Part shown: piece by piece, positions 31,475 to 39,918 of the stretch
Layout of the letters: each line of letters starts with the position of its first letter
Position numbering within the stretch: the first letter of the stretch is position 1
NCBI GenBank assembly: GCA_023446155.1
Contig: JAEXIT010000018.1
Coordinates: 62,001-126,000, forward strand
Length of the DNA: 64,000 nt
Source of the DNA: Bacteroidota bacterium
GTDB lineage: Bacteria > Bacteroidota > Bacteroidia > Flavobacteriales > Flavobacteriaceae
Direction of reading: 5' to 3'
Translations under genes and position numbers: made by a program
Notes under the pieces: generated by a model
What the model was told of the DNA's origin: nothing
The model's database searches: none
Seen by the model: only the letters and a program-made list of their open reading frames with translations

Positions 31475-34156
31475 ATGGCTGAAGCAGATTGTAAAAAATA
31501 CTTGCGATTATCAGGATTAGAACCGTTGATTATCACTCCGGAAAGTATTTTCGTGAATGTAGGCGAACGTACCAATGTGACCGGATCACGGAAGTTTTTG
31601 CGCCTGATAAAAGAAGAAAACTATGAGGAAGCACTCGACATTGCCCGCGCTCAGGTAGAGGGAGGTGCACAGATTGTCGATATTAATATGGACGAAGGAA
31701 TGCTCGATGGTGTAGCGGCGATGACCCGATTCCTGAATCTGGTGGCTTCCGAACCCGATATTTCCCGCGTGCCGGTAATGATCGATAGTTCCAAATGGGA
31801 GATTATCGAAGCCGGTTTAAAAGTAGTTCAGGGTAAATGTGTCGTGAATTCGATTAGTTTAAAAGAAGGAGAAGCGACCTTTATCCATCATGCAAAATTG
31901 ATCAAACGATATGGTGCGGCGGTGATTGTTATGGCTTTTGATGAAGACGGACAAGCCGACACCTACGAACGCCGGATTGAAATCTGTAAGCGTTCCTATG
32001 ATATTTTGGTCGATCAGGTGGGGTTCCCGGCCGAGGACATCATTTTTGATCCGAATATTTTCCCGGTAGCTACCGGGATGGAAGAGCACCGTCGCAATGC
32101 GCTCGACTTTTTCCACGCGACAAAATGGATTCGTGAAAACCTGCCGTATACCAATGTGAGTGGCGGGGTGAGTAATGTATCGTTTTCTTTCCGGGGTAAC
32201 GATCGGGTGCGGGAGGCGATGCATTCGGCGTTTCTGTATCATGCGATTCAACACGGGATGTCGATGGGAATCGTAAATCCGGAAATGTTGGAAGTATACG
32301 ATGAAATTCCAAAAGATTTGCTGGAACATGTGGAAGATGTATTACTCGATCGTCGGGATGATGCAACGGAACGACTGTTGGCTTTTGCCGAAAATGTAAA
32401 GGGTGGGGCTAAAACTACGGAAAAGCAAAATCAGGAATGGCGTAACGGAAACGTACAGGAACGACTCACACATGCCTTGGTAAAAGGAATTGATGAGTTT
32501 GTGGAATTCGATGTGGAAGAAGCCCGACAACTGGCGCATAAACCAATTGAGGTGATCGAAATAAACCTGATGGCGGGAATGAATGTCGTAGGGGATTTAT
32601 TTGGAAGTGGAAAAATGTTCTTGCCGCAAGTGGTCAAATCGGCTCGGGTAATGAAGAAAGCGGTGGCTTATTTGTTGCCGTTTATCGAAGCTGAAAAAGG
32701 CGGCGTATCCCGTTCGGCCGGCAAAATACTGATGGCAACTGTAAAAGGTGACGTACACGACATCGGTAAAAATATCGTATCGGTGGTATTGGGCTGTAAT
32801 AATTTTGAGATTATCGATTTAGGGGTGATGGTCCCACCGGAGAAGATTATCGAAACGGCTATTAAAGAGCAGGTCGACATTATCGGATTAAGCGGGTTAA
32901 TCACACCATCGTTGGACGAAATGGTATATCTGGCCAAAGAAATGGACAAGCTCAATATTAAAATTCCATTGATGATCGGTGGCGCGACTACTTCGCGGGC
33001 ACATACCGCTGTGAAAATCGCCCCGGAATATTCCGAAACGGTGGTGCATGTCAATGATGCGTCCCGTGCCGTTACGGTGGCCGGAAATCTGATCAACGAA
33101 AATGCCAAAACGGATTATGCCAAAGCCATACGTTCGGAATACAACGAGTTACGGGAAGGTTTTTTAAACCGTTCGCGCGATAAAAACTTTCTGACAATAG
33201 CCGAAGCCCGTGCCAACAAACTGGCACTCGACTGGGAAGGATTTAGTCCGCAGAAACCGAATAAAACCGGAGTACACACCATTATTATTGGATTGGAAGA
33301 ACTGGTGAATTATATCGACTGGACGCCGTTTTTCCGGACATGGGATTTGCATGGAAAGTATCCGAATATTTTAGAAGATGAGGTTGTAGGGGAACAGGCA
33401 GTACTATTATTTCAGGATGCGCAAAAAATGTTGGATCATTTGATTGCTGAAAACTGGTTGGAAGCCAAAGGGATTTATGGAATTTTTCCGGCGAATCAGG
33501 TCAATGACGACGATATCGAAGTGTATGATGACAACGGAAACGTATTGGAAACCTTTTTAACCCTACGACAACAGTCGCAAAAAACAAAAGGAGCACCGAA
33601 TATTGCTTTGTCCGATTTTGTAGCGCCCAAAACCAGCGGTAAGCAGGACTATATCGGTGCTTTTTGCGTAACAACCGGTTTTGGAGTGGATGAAAAAGCA
33701 GCGGGATTTGAAGCGGCTCATGATGATTATAATTCAATTATGATCAAAGCATTAGGCGATCGGTTTGCAGAAGCGTTTGCCGAATATTTACACGAAAAAG
33801 TACGGAAAGAAATCTGGGGTTATGCTTCGGATGAGGTTTTGAGTAATGACGAGCTGATTTCCGAAAAGTACAAAGGAATCCGCCCGGCACCCGGTTATCC
33901 CGCTTGCCCGGATCACCTCGAAAAAAATACAATCTGGACGTTGCTCGATGTGGAAAATCAGATCGGAGTAAAATTGACGGAAAGCCTTGCGATGTGGCCG
34001 GCGTCTTCGGTATCCGGATATTATTTTGGAAATCCGGAAAGTAAGTATTTCGGACTGGGAAAAATAAAAGAAGACCAGGTTCGCGATTATGCCAAACGCC
34101 GAAAAGTGACCTACGAATATGCCGAAAAATGGCTCAATCCTAATATAGCCGATTAA
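31475..34156 (+). CDS. metH: Methionine synthase, pterin, cobalamin and activation modules (split MetH, C part)
   Basis: 893 residues. A pterin-binding TIM barrel spans about 25-290 (VNVGERTNVTGSRKF, IDINMDEGMLDG). The cobalamin cap follows (KMFLPQVVKSARVMKKAVAY) and then the B12 domain with D426-V-H428-D-I-G, where H428 is the axial ligand. The reactivation domain near the C-terminus has RPAPGYPACPDH and carries the SAM site. It transfers the methyl group from methyl-tetrahydrofolate through cobalamin to homocysteine held by the separate N module. ATG 31475 was chosen because the preceding gene ends at 31469 and the family begins a few residues later. Confidence 0.95.
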   Translation: MAEADCKKYLRLSGLEPLIITPESIFVNVGERTNVTGSRKFLRLIKEENYEEALDIARAQVEGGAQIVDINMDEGMLDGVAAMTRFLNLVASEPDISRVPVMIDSSKWEIIEAGLKVVQGKCVVNSISLKEGEATFIHHAKLIKRYGAAVIVMAFDEDGQADTYERRIEICKRSYDILVDQVGFPAEDIIFDPNIFPVATGMEEHRRNALDFFHATKWIRENLPYTNVSGGVSNVSFSFRGNDRVREAMHSAFLYHAIQHGMSMGIVNPEMLEVYDEIPKDLLEHVEDVLLDRRDDATERLLAFAENVKGGAKTTEKQNQEWRNGNVQERLTHALVKGIDEFVEFDVEEARQLAHKPIEVIEINLMAGMNVVGDLFGSGKMFLPQVVKSARVMKKAVAYLLPFIEAEKGGVSRSAGKILMATVKGDVHDIGKNIVSVVLGCNNFEIIDLGVMVPPEKIIETAIKEQVDIIGLSGLITPSLDEMVYLAKEMDKLNIKIPLMIGGATTSRAHTAVKIAPEYSETVVHVNDASRAVTVAGNLINENAKTDYAKAIRSEYNELREGFLNRSRDKNFLTIAEARANKLALDWEGFSPQKPNKTGVHTIIIGLEELVNYIDWTPFFRTWDLHGKYPNILEDEVVGEQAVLLFQDAQKMLDHLIAENWLEAKGIYGIFPANQVNDDDIEVYDDNGNVLETFLTLRQQSQKTKGAPNIALSDFVAPKTSGKQDYIGAFCVTTGFGVDEKAAGFEAAHDDYNSIMIKALGDRFAEAFAEYLHEKVRKEIWGYASDEVLSNDELISEKYKGIRPAPGYPACPDHLEKNTIWTLLDVENQIGVKLTESLAMWPASSVSGYYFGNPESKYFGLGKIKEDQVRDYAKRRKVTYEYAEKWLNPNIAD

Positions 34157-34169
34157 CAAAACGAAAACA

Positions 34170-35126
34170 ATGAAAGTAACGCAACATATAGCCAATGCCA
34201 AAGGGAAATCGCTTTTCTCTTTCGAAATATTACCGCCGTTAAAAGGCCAGAACATTCAGTGCATTTTTGATAATATCGAACCGTTGATGGAGTTTCAACC
34301 TCCGTTTATTGATGTGACCTATCACCGTGAAGAATACGAATATAAAGAGTTACCCAGTGGTTTGCTGGAAAAGAAAATCGTTAAAAAACGACCGGGAACT
34401 GTGGGAATCTGTTCGGCGATTCAAAACAAATATCAGGTGGATGCCATTCCGCATATTTTATGTGGTGGATTTACAAAAGAAGATACCGAAAATTTCCTGA
34501 TCGATATGGATTTCCTTGGAATCGATAACGTAGTGGCATTACGCGGGGACGCGGTAAAAAGCGAAATCTATTTTAAACCCGAAAAAGAAGGAAACCAGTA
34601 TGCAAGCGAATTGGTGACACAAATCAGTAATCTGAACAACGGGATTTATCTCGATGCGGATTTGCAAAATACCAATAAAACCAACTTTTGCATCGGTGTG
34701 GCGGGTTATCCCGAAAAACATATGGAAGCACCTAGTTTAGACAGCGATATTCATTTCTTAAAACAGAAGATCAAAAATGGAGCGGATTATATCATTACCC
34801 AAATGTTTTTTGATAATCGCAAGTTTTTTGATTTTGTCGCCAAATGCCGGAAAGAAGGTATTGAAGTGCCGATTATTCCGGGATTAAAACCGATTTCAAC
34901 CAAAAAACAGCTCAATCAGATACCACATCGTTTTAAAGTCGATCTGCCTGATGAACTGGTAATGGAAATCGTAAAAGCACCGGATAACGAAACCGTAAAA
35001 GAAATCGGAATCGAATGGTGCATTGCCCAAAGCCGCGAATTAATAGCCGCCGGAATTCCGGTCTTACATTACTATTCGATGGGGCGTTCGGAAAGTATCC
35101 GAAAGATTGCCGCGACGGTGTTTTAA
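34170..35126 (+). CDS. metF: Methylenetetrahydrofolate reductase
   Basis: The 318-residue flavoprotein reduces methylene-tetrahydrofolate to methyl-tetrahydrofolate, the donor for MetH. Typical parts are SLFSFEILPPLKGQ, FIDVTYHRE, VALRGDAVKSE and ADYIITQMFFDNRKFFDFV. The C-terminal sequence ...IEWCIAQSRELIAAGIPVLH completes the TIM barrel. It follows metH by 13 bases and ends the SAM-I-controlled operon. The transcript ends at a palindromic repeat followed by T residues. Confidence 0.95.
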   Translation: MKVTQHIANAKGKSLFSFEILPPLKGQNIQCIFDNIEPLMEFQPPFIDVTYHREEYEYKELPSGLLEKKIVKKRPGTVGICSAIQNKYQVDAIPHILCGGFTKEDTENFLIDMDFLGIDNVVALRGDAVKSEIYFKPEKEGNQYASELVTQISNLNNGIYLDADLQNTNKTNFCIGVAGYPEKHMEAPSLDSDIHFLKQKIKNGADYIITQMFFDNRKFFDFVAKCRKEGIEVPIIPGLKPISTKKQLNQIPHRFKVDLPDELVMEIVKAPDNETVKEIGIEWCIAQSRELIAAGIPVLHYYSMGRSESIRKIAATVF

Positions 35127-35132
35127 TAGTTC

Positions 35133-35171
35133 ACACCTGACAGGTTTCAAAAACCTGTCAGGTGTTTTTTT
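35133..35171 (+). terminator. Terminator of metF built from the dispersed palindromic repeat (copy 2)
   Basis: Perfect 15-base arms ACACCTGACAGGTTT (35133-35147) and AAACCTGTCAGGTGT (35151-35165), loop CAA, then a T run from 35165. This copy of the repeat has the properties of an intrinsic terminator. Confidence 0.85.
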
Positions 35172-35826
35172 ATTTTTTGATAATTTTTCGTCTCATTGTG
35201 GTACCATCTGTATTTTGTATGGTAGCGAAATAAATACCGTTAGGATGATGCGATAGGTCTATAGAATGAGTAGCGGTTTTTAAAACAGCTTGCCCGATTT
35301 GATTGTGAAGCTGAATTTCTGAAATTGACTTTCCCGTTTCAATAAAACACAAACCATTTGTCGGGTTTGGCGAAATATGAAGTTTTTTTTCTGCTTCGAC
35401 CATAGTATTCAGTGAGAGTTTCTTTTTGGTACTATTTATAGTTATACAACGGTAGATTTCAAGTGAAAAACCACTTATTCCATTAACAGTCAAAACTTCA
35501 AATTTTCCTTCTCTATCGATTGTTGTTGTCCAATTGCCATTCTGATTGATATAATCGGAATAACTCAAACGTCCACTTCCGGCTAGAACACTCGTTTTTT
35601 CATATTTTTCTTTGTAGGGTACGACGACTAGCCAAAACCATGAAGAATTTTTTGGTGGAAAGTTAAAGTAGTTAATGGTTATCGTGGAACCGATTTCTAT
35701 ATGCTGTGTCTGATATTTTGTTATCCTTTTCGTTTTTGGATCGTATTCAATACGGTAATTAAGATTGTTTTGACAATAACAATAGAAATGCATACTGAAG
35801 CAAATAAGAAATAATAGTTTTTTCAT
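35170..35826 (-). CDS. Secreted protein with T9SS C-terminal sorting domain
   Basis: 218 residues. A signal peptide (MKKLLFLICFSMHFYCYCQ) precedes a beta-rich domain of about 115 residues that I do not recognise. A type A sorting domain follows, from about 140 (LHISPNPTNGLCFIETG, IQLHNQIGQAVLK, HHPNGIYFATIQNTDG, RRKIIKK). The protein is thus a predicted type IX secretion cargo. Its last codons overlap the T run after the metF terminator, and it is convergent with metF. It appears more AT-rich than the metabolic genes around it. Confidence 0.8.
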   Translation of the reverse strand: MKKLLFLICFSMHFYCYCQNNLNYRIEYDPKTKRITKYQTQHIEIGSTITINYFNFPPKNSSWFWLVVVPYKEKYEKTSVLAGSGRLSYSDYINQNGNWTTTIDREGKFEVLTVNGISGFSLEIYRCITINSTKKKLSLNTMVEAEKKLHISPNPTNGLCFIETGKSISEIQLHNQIGQAVLKTATHSIDLSHHPNGIYFATIQNTDGTTMRRKIIKK

Positions 35827-35992
35827 TTTTTTTAAATTAATCTATTATAGAATCAAATCCCTTTAGTTGCCAAATGGATTTTATTGGTACAGCCTCTGCT
35901 TAAAGGGGTAAAAAGGGAAGAAGTGAGAGTCTTGTTGTCCTAAAATTAAGAATTTAAACAGAGTAAGAGGTACGATAAAGAAACATGTGTTT

Positions 35993-36020
35993 TTGTTTGA
36001 CTTGGATTTACCTATATTTG
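35993..36020 (+). promoter_or_regulatory. Promoter of the PagL-like gene
   Basis: TTG at 35993-35995, 17 bases, then a perfect -7 box TATATTTG at 36013-36020, with the ATG at 36040. A small inverted repeat TTTGTC/GACAAA overlaps the start region (36018-36039). Confidence 0.65.
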
Positions 36021-36039
36021 TCTGTTTGCCAAAGACAAA

Positions 36040-37134
36040 ATGAGACATTATTTATACTTAGTACTGCTGTTTTTTTATTGTTTAGCTTTTTCACAGAATG
36101 TAAAAGAGAAGCGCTATTTCGTAGAAGCCAATTATTTTTATGGCAATATATTGCCGCATAATAATGCTATAAAACACCTCATTACGTCTCATCCGGAAGG
36201 AGTCTTACTGGGAGTCAATCGTAAAACCGATGGAGCTGCCGCCTGGCAGTCGGACTATAATTTCCCGGATTACGGGCTGTCTTTTCAATATCAGGCCAAT
36301 AAAAATGAAGCCTTAGGCGATCTTTACGGACTTTATGGTCATTATAATTTTTATTTTCTAAAGCGAAACCTGCAATTCCGAATCGGTCAGGGTATCGCCT
36401 ATAGTACGAATCCGTATGATAAGGAAACTAATTTTAGGAATTTTGCCTATAGCACCCGACTCATGCCATCCACGTATTTTATGTTGAATTACAACAAGCA
36501 GCATATTTGGAAAGGTGTCGGTTTTCAAGCGGGATTGTTATTCGTACATCATTCCAATGCCAATATGAAAGCACCCAATACGAGTACCAATACACTGGCT
36601 TTTACCGCAGGACTTAATTATAATTTCGATAAGCAGGAACCGGAATATACGGTTGTAAAAGATACCAGCCGTTTTACTGAACCGTTGCGGTATAATCTGG
36701 TGTTCCGAAGTGGTGTCAATGAAAGTGATGTGATTGGAAGCGGGCAATATCCGTTTTATGTTGCATCGGCTTATCTGGATAAACGGATTAACCGGAAAAG
36801 TGCTTTCCAGTTAGGAGCCGATGTGTTTTGGTCGCGTTACCTGAAAGAATACATTCGCTATATGGCAATTGCCTATTATGAAAAGAATAAGGATCCGGAT
36901 GTCGATTATAAAAGAGCCGGTGTTTTTATTGGACACGAATTATTTGTAAACCGACTGACTTTCGAGGCGCAGTTAGGATATTATGTGTATAATCCGGCGA
37001 AAATATATGGGCCTTTTTACCAGCGTATCGGATTAAAATGCTACCTGACCGATAATGTATTTGGAGCTTTAAGTTTAAAAACACACGCTGCCAAAGCCGA
37101 AGCACTCGAATTTGGACTGGGAATCCGATTGTAA
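36040..37134 (+). CDS. Acyloxyacyl hydrolase / lipid A 3-O-deacylase (PagL-like)
   Basis: 364 residues with signal peptide (RHYLYLVLLFFYCLAFSQ) and an outer-membrane barrel. The PagL active-site region appears as LFVHHSNANMKAPN (about 165-178), giving the His-Ser pair expected for this esterase family. PagL enzymes remove an acyl chain from lipid A in the outer membrane. The protein is longer than PagL itself, as is usual for the Bacteroidetes branch with a second barrel-like half. A DUF2807 lipoprotein gene follows after 2 bases, so the two form an operon. Confidence 0.85.
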   Translation: MRHYLYLVLLFFYCLAFSQNVKEKRYFVEANYFYGNILPHNNAIKHLITSHPEGVLLGVNRKTDGAAAWQSDYNFPDYGLSFQYQANKNEALGDLYGLYGHYNFYFLKRNLQFRIGQGIAYSTNPYDKETNFRNFAYSTRLMPSTYFMLNYNKQHIWKGVGFQAGLLFVHHSNANMKAPNTSTNTLAFTAGLNYNFDKQEPEYTVVKDTSRFTEPLRYNLVFRSGVNESDVIGSGQYPFYVASAYLDKRINRKSAFQLGADVFWSRYLKEYIRYMAIAYYEKNKDPDVDYKRAGVFIGHELFVNRLTFEAQLGYYVYNPAKIYGPFYQRIGLKCYLTDNVFGALSLKTHAAKAEALEFGLGIRL

Positions 37135-37136
37135 AA

Positions 37137-37889
37137 ATGAAAAAAATGGTGCAAAATAAAATATGTTTACTAATCCTGTTTTTATCGTTATTATCCTGTA
37201 ATTCCGAAAATGCACCGGATTGTTTTATGGCTTCCGGAAGTGTTATTACCAACGAAATCGAGGTTTCCGATTTTGATAAAATCGATGTAGGAGAAGGAAT
37301 AGGGGTGGTGATCAAACAGGGAAATGAAAGAAAAGTTGTTGTCGAAACAGGTTCTAATCTGATGTCGGGAGTAAGTGTTTCCGTCGCGGAACATAAATTA
37401 TACCTTCGGAATTCCAATGGGTGTAGCTGGTTTCGGGATAAAAATGTGACGGTGGTATATATTACCGTTCCGGAGCTGACCCAGATTTATTCGGCCTCAC
37501 AATTTGATGTGAAATCCGATGGAATATTGGATTTTGAAGAGTTGACCTTACAGTCCGGAATGTATTCCGATACGGCTTCTGGAATATTTGATCTGCAATT
37601 GAAATGTACCAATCTGAAGGTCGAAGATAATCGGGCTACACTTTACCGGATATCCGGAAACGTCACGAATCTGAATATCGCTTTTTATTCCGGAGAAGAA
37701 CGCTTTGAAGGGCAAAATCTGATTGCGCAACATGTTTATGTTTTTCAGAGAAGTACAAACGATATCATTGTAAATCCGCAACAGGATATAAAAGGGAATA
37801 TTTACAGTACCGGAAATGTCGTACTGAAAAACAACCCGTCTTTAGTCGAAATTGCCCAGCATTATACCGGGCATGTAGTCTATAATTAA
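37137..37889 (+). CDS. DUF2807 (head GIN domain) lipoprotein
   Basis: 250 residues. A lipobox (LFLSLLSCNS, lipidated Cys near residue 20) indicates an outer-membrane lipoprotein. The body shows the repetitive beta-helix style of DUF2807: FDKIDVGEGIGVVIKQGNE, VVVETGSNLMSGVSV, then repeated strands up to NVVLKNNPSLVEIAQHYTG. The function of the family is unknown. It starts 2 bases after the PagL-like stop; an alternative ATG lies three codons later. It is convergent with gldA, with only 2 bases between the stops. Confidence 0.85.
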   Translation: MKKMVQNKICLLILFLSLLSCNSENAPDCFMASGSVITNEIEVSDFDKIDVGEGIGVVIKQGNERKVVVETGSNLMSGVSVSVAEHKLYLRNSNGCSWFRDKNVTVVYITVPELTQIYSASQFDVKSDGILDFEELTLQSGMYSDTASGIFDLQLKCTNLKVEDNRATLYRISGNVTNLNIAFYSGEERFEGQNLIAQHVYVFQRSTNDIIVNPQQDIKGNIYSTGNVVLKNNPSLVEIAQHYTGHVVYN

Positions 37890-37891
37890 GC

Positions 37892-38794
37892 TTATTTTTT
37901 CTGCGTCATTTCGCGGAATACAGCTTCCAGATTTTTGTTTTTCAGATTTAGTTGTAAGGTTTTTAAACCATTCTCCTGAGCAAAATCGAAAACAGCCGGG
38001 CGCATGTCTTTTTCGGTACTAAAGGTCAGTTCCCAGATGGTGTCGTGAATATTGCGGTGTGACTGTAAGTTTGGTATTTTAGCAATCAGCTGCGGTTCTA
38101 CCTGATAATCGAATTCCACTTCGATAACCTGTTCGTTGTCTTCGGTCATCAAGGTATCCAGTTTTTTATCGGTTACGATTTTACCATTGTTGATAATGAT
38201 CACACGGTCGCAAATCGCTTCCACTTCCTGCATGATATGGGTGGAAAGAAATACGGTTTTGTTTTTTCCGATATTTTTGATCAACTCACGGATTTCCACC
38301 AACTGGTTCGGATCAAGTCCGGTTGTAGGTTCGTCCAGAATCAGTACTTCAGGATCGTGTAATAAAGCCGTGGCCAATCCTACACGTTGACGATATCCTT
38401 TGGAAAGCGCTCCGATTTTTTTATGACTTTCGGGTGTTAAGCCGGTTAGTGCAATCACTTCGTCAATACGCGATTTAGCAATTTTATAAACGTCGGCATT
38501 AAAAGCCAGGTATTCGCGTACGTATAAATCTAAATACAAAGGATTGTGTTCCGGCAGGTAACCAACCGATTTCTGAACGGCTTTTGGCGCGGTCGTAACA
38601 TCGTGTCCGTTAACGGTAGCCGTACCCTGATCGGCATCCAGAAAAGTGGTGAGTATTTTCATTAAGGTTGATTTTCCGGCACCATTCGGGCCAAGGAAGC
38701 CTACAATCTCTCCCTTTTTTATCGAAAATGTAACCGAATCCAACGCTTTTTGTTCCCCGTAGTTCTTGGATATATTTAAAACTTCAATAGACAT
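37892..38794 (-). CDS. gldA: Gliding-motility ABC transporter ATPase GldA
   Basis: A 300-residue ABC ATPase: Walker A GPNGAGKST (about 35-43), signature LSKGYRQRVGLA (about 134-145), Walker B VLILDEPTTGLDP, and H-loop FLSTHIMQE. A C-terminal extension of about 80 residues is typical of GldA. In Flavobacterium GldA works with the GldF and GldG membrane subunits, which are not in this window. The assignment among ABC ATPases is by overall resemblance, so a related DRUG-type ATPase cannot be excluded. It faces away from the aromatic operon promoter. Confidence 0.85.
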   Translation of the reverse strand: MSIEVLNISKNYGEQKALDSVTFSIKKGEIVGFLGPNGAGKSTLMKILTTFLDADQGTATVNGHDVTTAPKAVQKSVGYLPEHNPLYLDLYVREYLAFNADVYKIAKSRIDEVIALTGLTPESHKKIGALSKGYRQRVGLATALLHDPEVLILDEPTTGLDPNQLVEIRELIKNIGKNKTVFLSTHIMQEVEAICDRVIIINNGKIVTDKKLDTLMTEDNEQVIEVEFDYQVEPQLIAKIPNLQSHRNIHDTIWELTFSTEKDMRPAVFDFAQENGLKTLQLNLKNKNLEAVFREMTQKK

Positions 38795-38895
38795 ACTAAT
38801 ACCTGATTTGCAGCAAAAATAAGAAGAAATTAATGCTGATTATTTTTAAAATCATAAATTTTTTAAAAATCTGACCGGAGAAAATATTTTTTTTC

Positions 38896-38903
38896 TAATT
38901 TTG
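38896..38903 (+). promoter_or_regulatory. Promoter of the aromatic amino acid operon
   Basis: TAATTTTG (38896-38903) is a perfect -7 box. A CTGAC at 38871 could act as the -33 element. Transcription would start only a few bases before the leader ATG at 38917. Confidence 0.6.
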
Positions 38904-38916
38904 TCATTCAAATACA

Positions 38917-39015
38917 ATGGCGAAAAATCCAATGAATTCAAGTAACACTTTTTATTATAACAATTTCTTTTATTTTTTCTGGAAAGAAGAAAGGGATTGT
39001 CATATGGTTATTTGA
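38917..39015 (+). CDS. Phe/Tyr/Trp-rich leader peptide of the pheA operon (attenuator)
   Basis: A 32-codon ORF whose middle reads TFYYNNFFYFFW (residues 11-22): five Phe, three Tyr and one Trp codon, with no other aromatic residue in the peptide. Codons 26-28 contain GGGATTG (38993-38999), exactly complementary to CAATCCC (39053-39059), whose bases from 39054 form the 5' arm of the terminator. A ribosome slowed at the aromatic codons would leave GGGATTG free to block the terminator, and normal translation to the stop at 39013 would allow termination. A possible protector pairing exists between AATCC (38926-38930) and GGATT (38994-38998). Translation is inferred. Confidence 0.82.
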   Translation: MAKNPMNSSNTFYYNNFFYFFWKEERDCHMVI

Positions 39016-39053
39016 TCGAAGTATACGAAAGAATTATAACACTATAATAATGC

Positions 39054-39085
39054 AATCCCGATGTTTTCCATCGGGATTTTTTTTT
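39054..39085 (+). terminator. Attenuator terminator of the aromatic operon
   Basis: Stem AATCCCGATG (39054-39063) with CATCGGGATT (39069-39078), loop TTTTC, T run to 39085, just before the pheA ATG at 39091. It lies between leader and first gene, so it must be read through for pheA expression. Confidence 0.92.
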
Positions 39086-39090
39086 GGCTT

Positions 39091-39918
39091 ATGGAAAGGA
39101 AAATTGCAATACAGGGAATCAAAGGTTCGTTCCACCATCAGGTAGCGAAGGAATACTTTAACGAAAGTAAAAGCCTTATCGAATGTATGTCGTTCGACGA
39201 ATTGGTGAAAAATGTACTGGACGACGATCGCAATCTGGGAATCATGGCATTGGAAAATTCCATCGCCGGATCGATTATCCCAAATTATGCGCTGATCGAT
39301 TTTAATAAACTGCATATCATCGGAGAGCATTATCTGGATATCCGGATGAATCTGATGGCATTGCCGGGACAGACGATCGAAGATATCCGGGAAGTACATT
39401 CGCATCCGATGGCGTTATTGCAATGCAAAAAGTTTTTTAGCCGCTATCCGCATATCCGACTGGTAGAGGATGCCGATACCGCCGAAACAGCGCGAAGAAT
39501 CCGTGAAAAGGAACTCACCGGAATCGGAGCGGTGGCCAGTAAGGTGGCTTCCGAAATGTATGCGCTTCCCGTATTGGCCGAAAATATCCACACGATAACC
39601 AGTAATAAAACCCGTTTTGTGATCGTAAAAGCACAAAATTCGGTTATCCCAAAACAAGATATAGATAAGGTGTCTCTGAAGTTTGAACTGGAAGATATGC
39701 AGGGGAGTTTGGCCGGAATTCTAAATATTATGAACGATTACAAACTGAATCTTACCAAAATACAATCGATGCCCATTATCGAAAAACCCTGGCAGTATTC
39801 GTTCTTTGTCGATATCACGTTCGAAAAGTATGACGATTATGAAAAAGCACGAACAGCCCTGGAAGAAATGACGAAAGAATTTAAGGTTTTAGGGGAATAT
39901 AAAAAAGGAACAGTATGA
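39091..39918 (+). CDS. pheA: Prephenate dehydratase
   Basis: 275 residues. The catalytic prephenate dehydratase domain (about 1-180) begins RKIAIQGIKGSFHHQVAKEY and contains the TRF motif (SNKTRFVIV). A C-terminal ACT domain (about 195-270; VSLKFELEDMQGSLAGILNI) would bind Phe for feedback inhibition. No chorismate mutase is attached; that activity is fused to the DAHP synthase at the end of the operon. ATG 39091 was chosen because the in-frame ATG at 39061 lies within the attenuator stem. It overlaps the aminotransferase by 4 bases (ATGA). Confidence 0.94.
   Translation: MERKIAIQGIKGSFHHQVAKEYFNESKSLIECMSFDELVKNVLDDDRNLGIMALENSIAGSIIPNYALIDFNKLHIIGEHYLDIRMNLMALPGQTIEDIREVHSHPMALLQCKKFFSRYPHIRLVEDADTAETARRIREKELTGIGAVASKVASEMYALPVLAENIHTITSNKTRFVIVKAQNSVIPKQDIDKVSLKFELEDMQGSLAGILNIMNDYKLNLTKIQSMPIIEKPWQYSFFVDITFEKYDDYEKARTALEEMTKEFKVLGEYKKGTV

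Noticed and set aside
39061..39090. In-frame upstream start for pheA at 39061
   Set aside because: It lies inside the attenuator stem and adds residues unlike the family; the ATG at 39091 gives the standard N-terminus.
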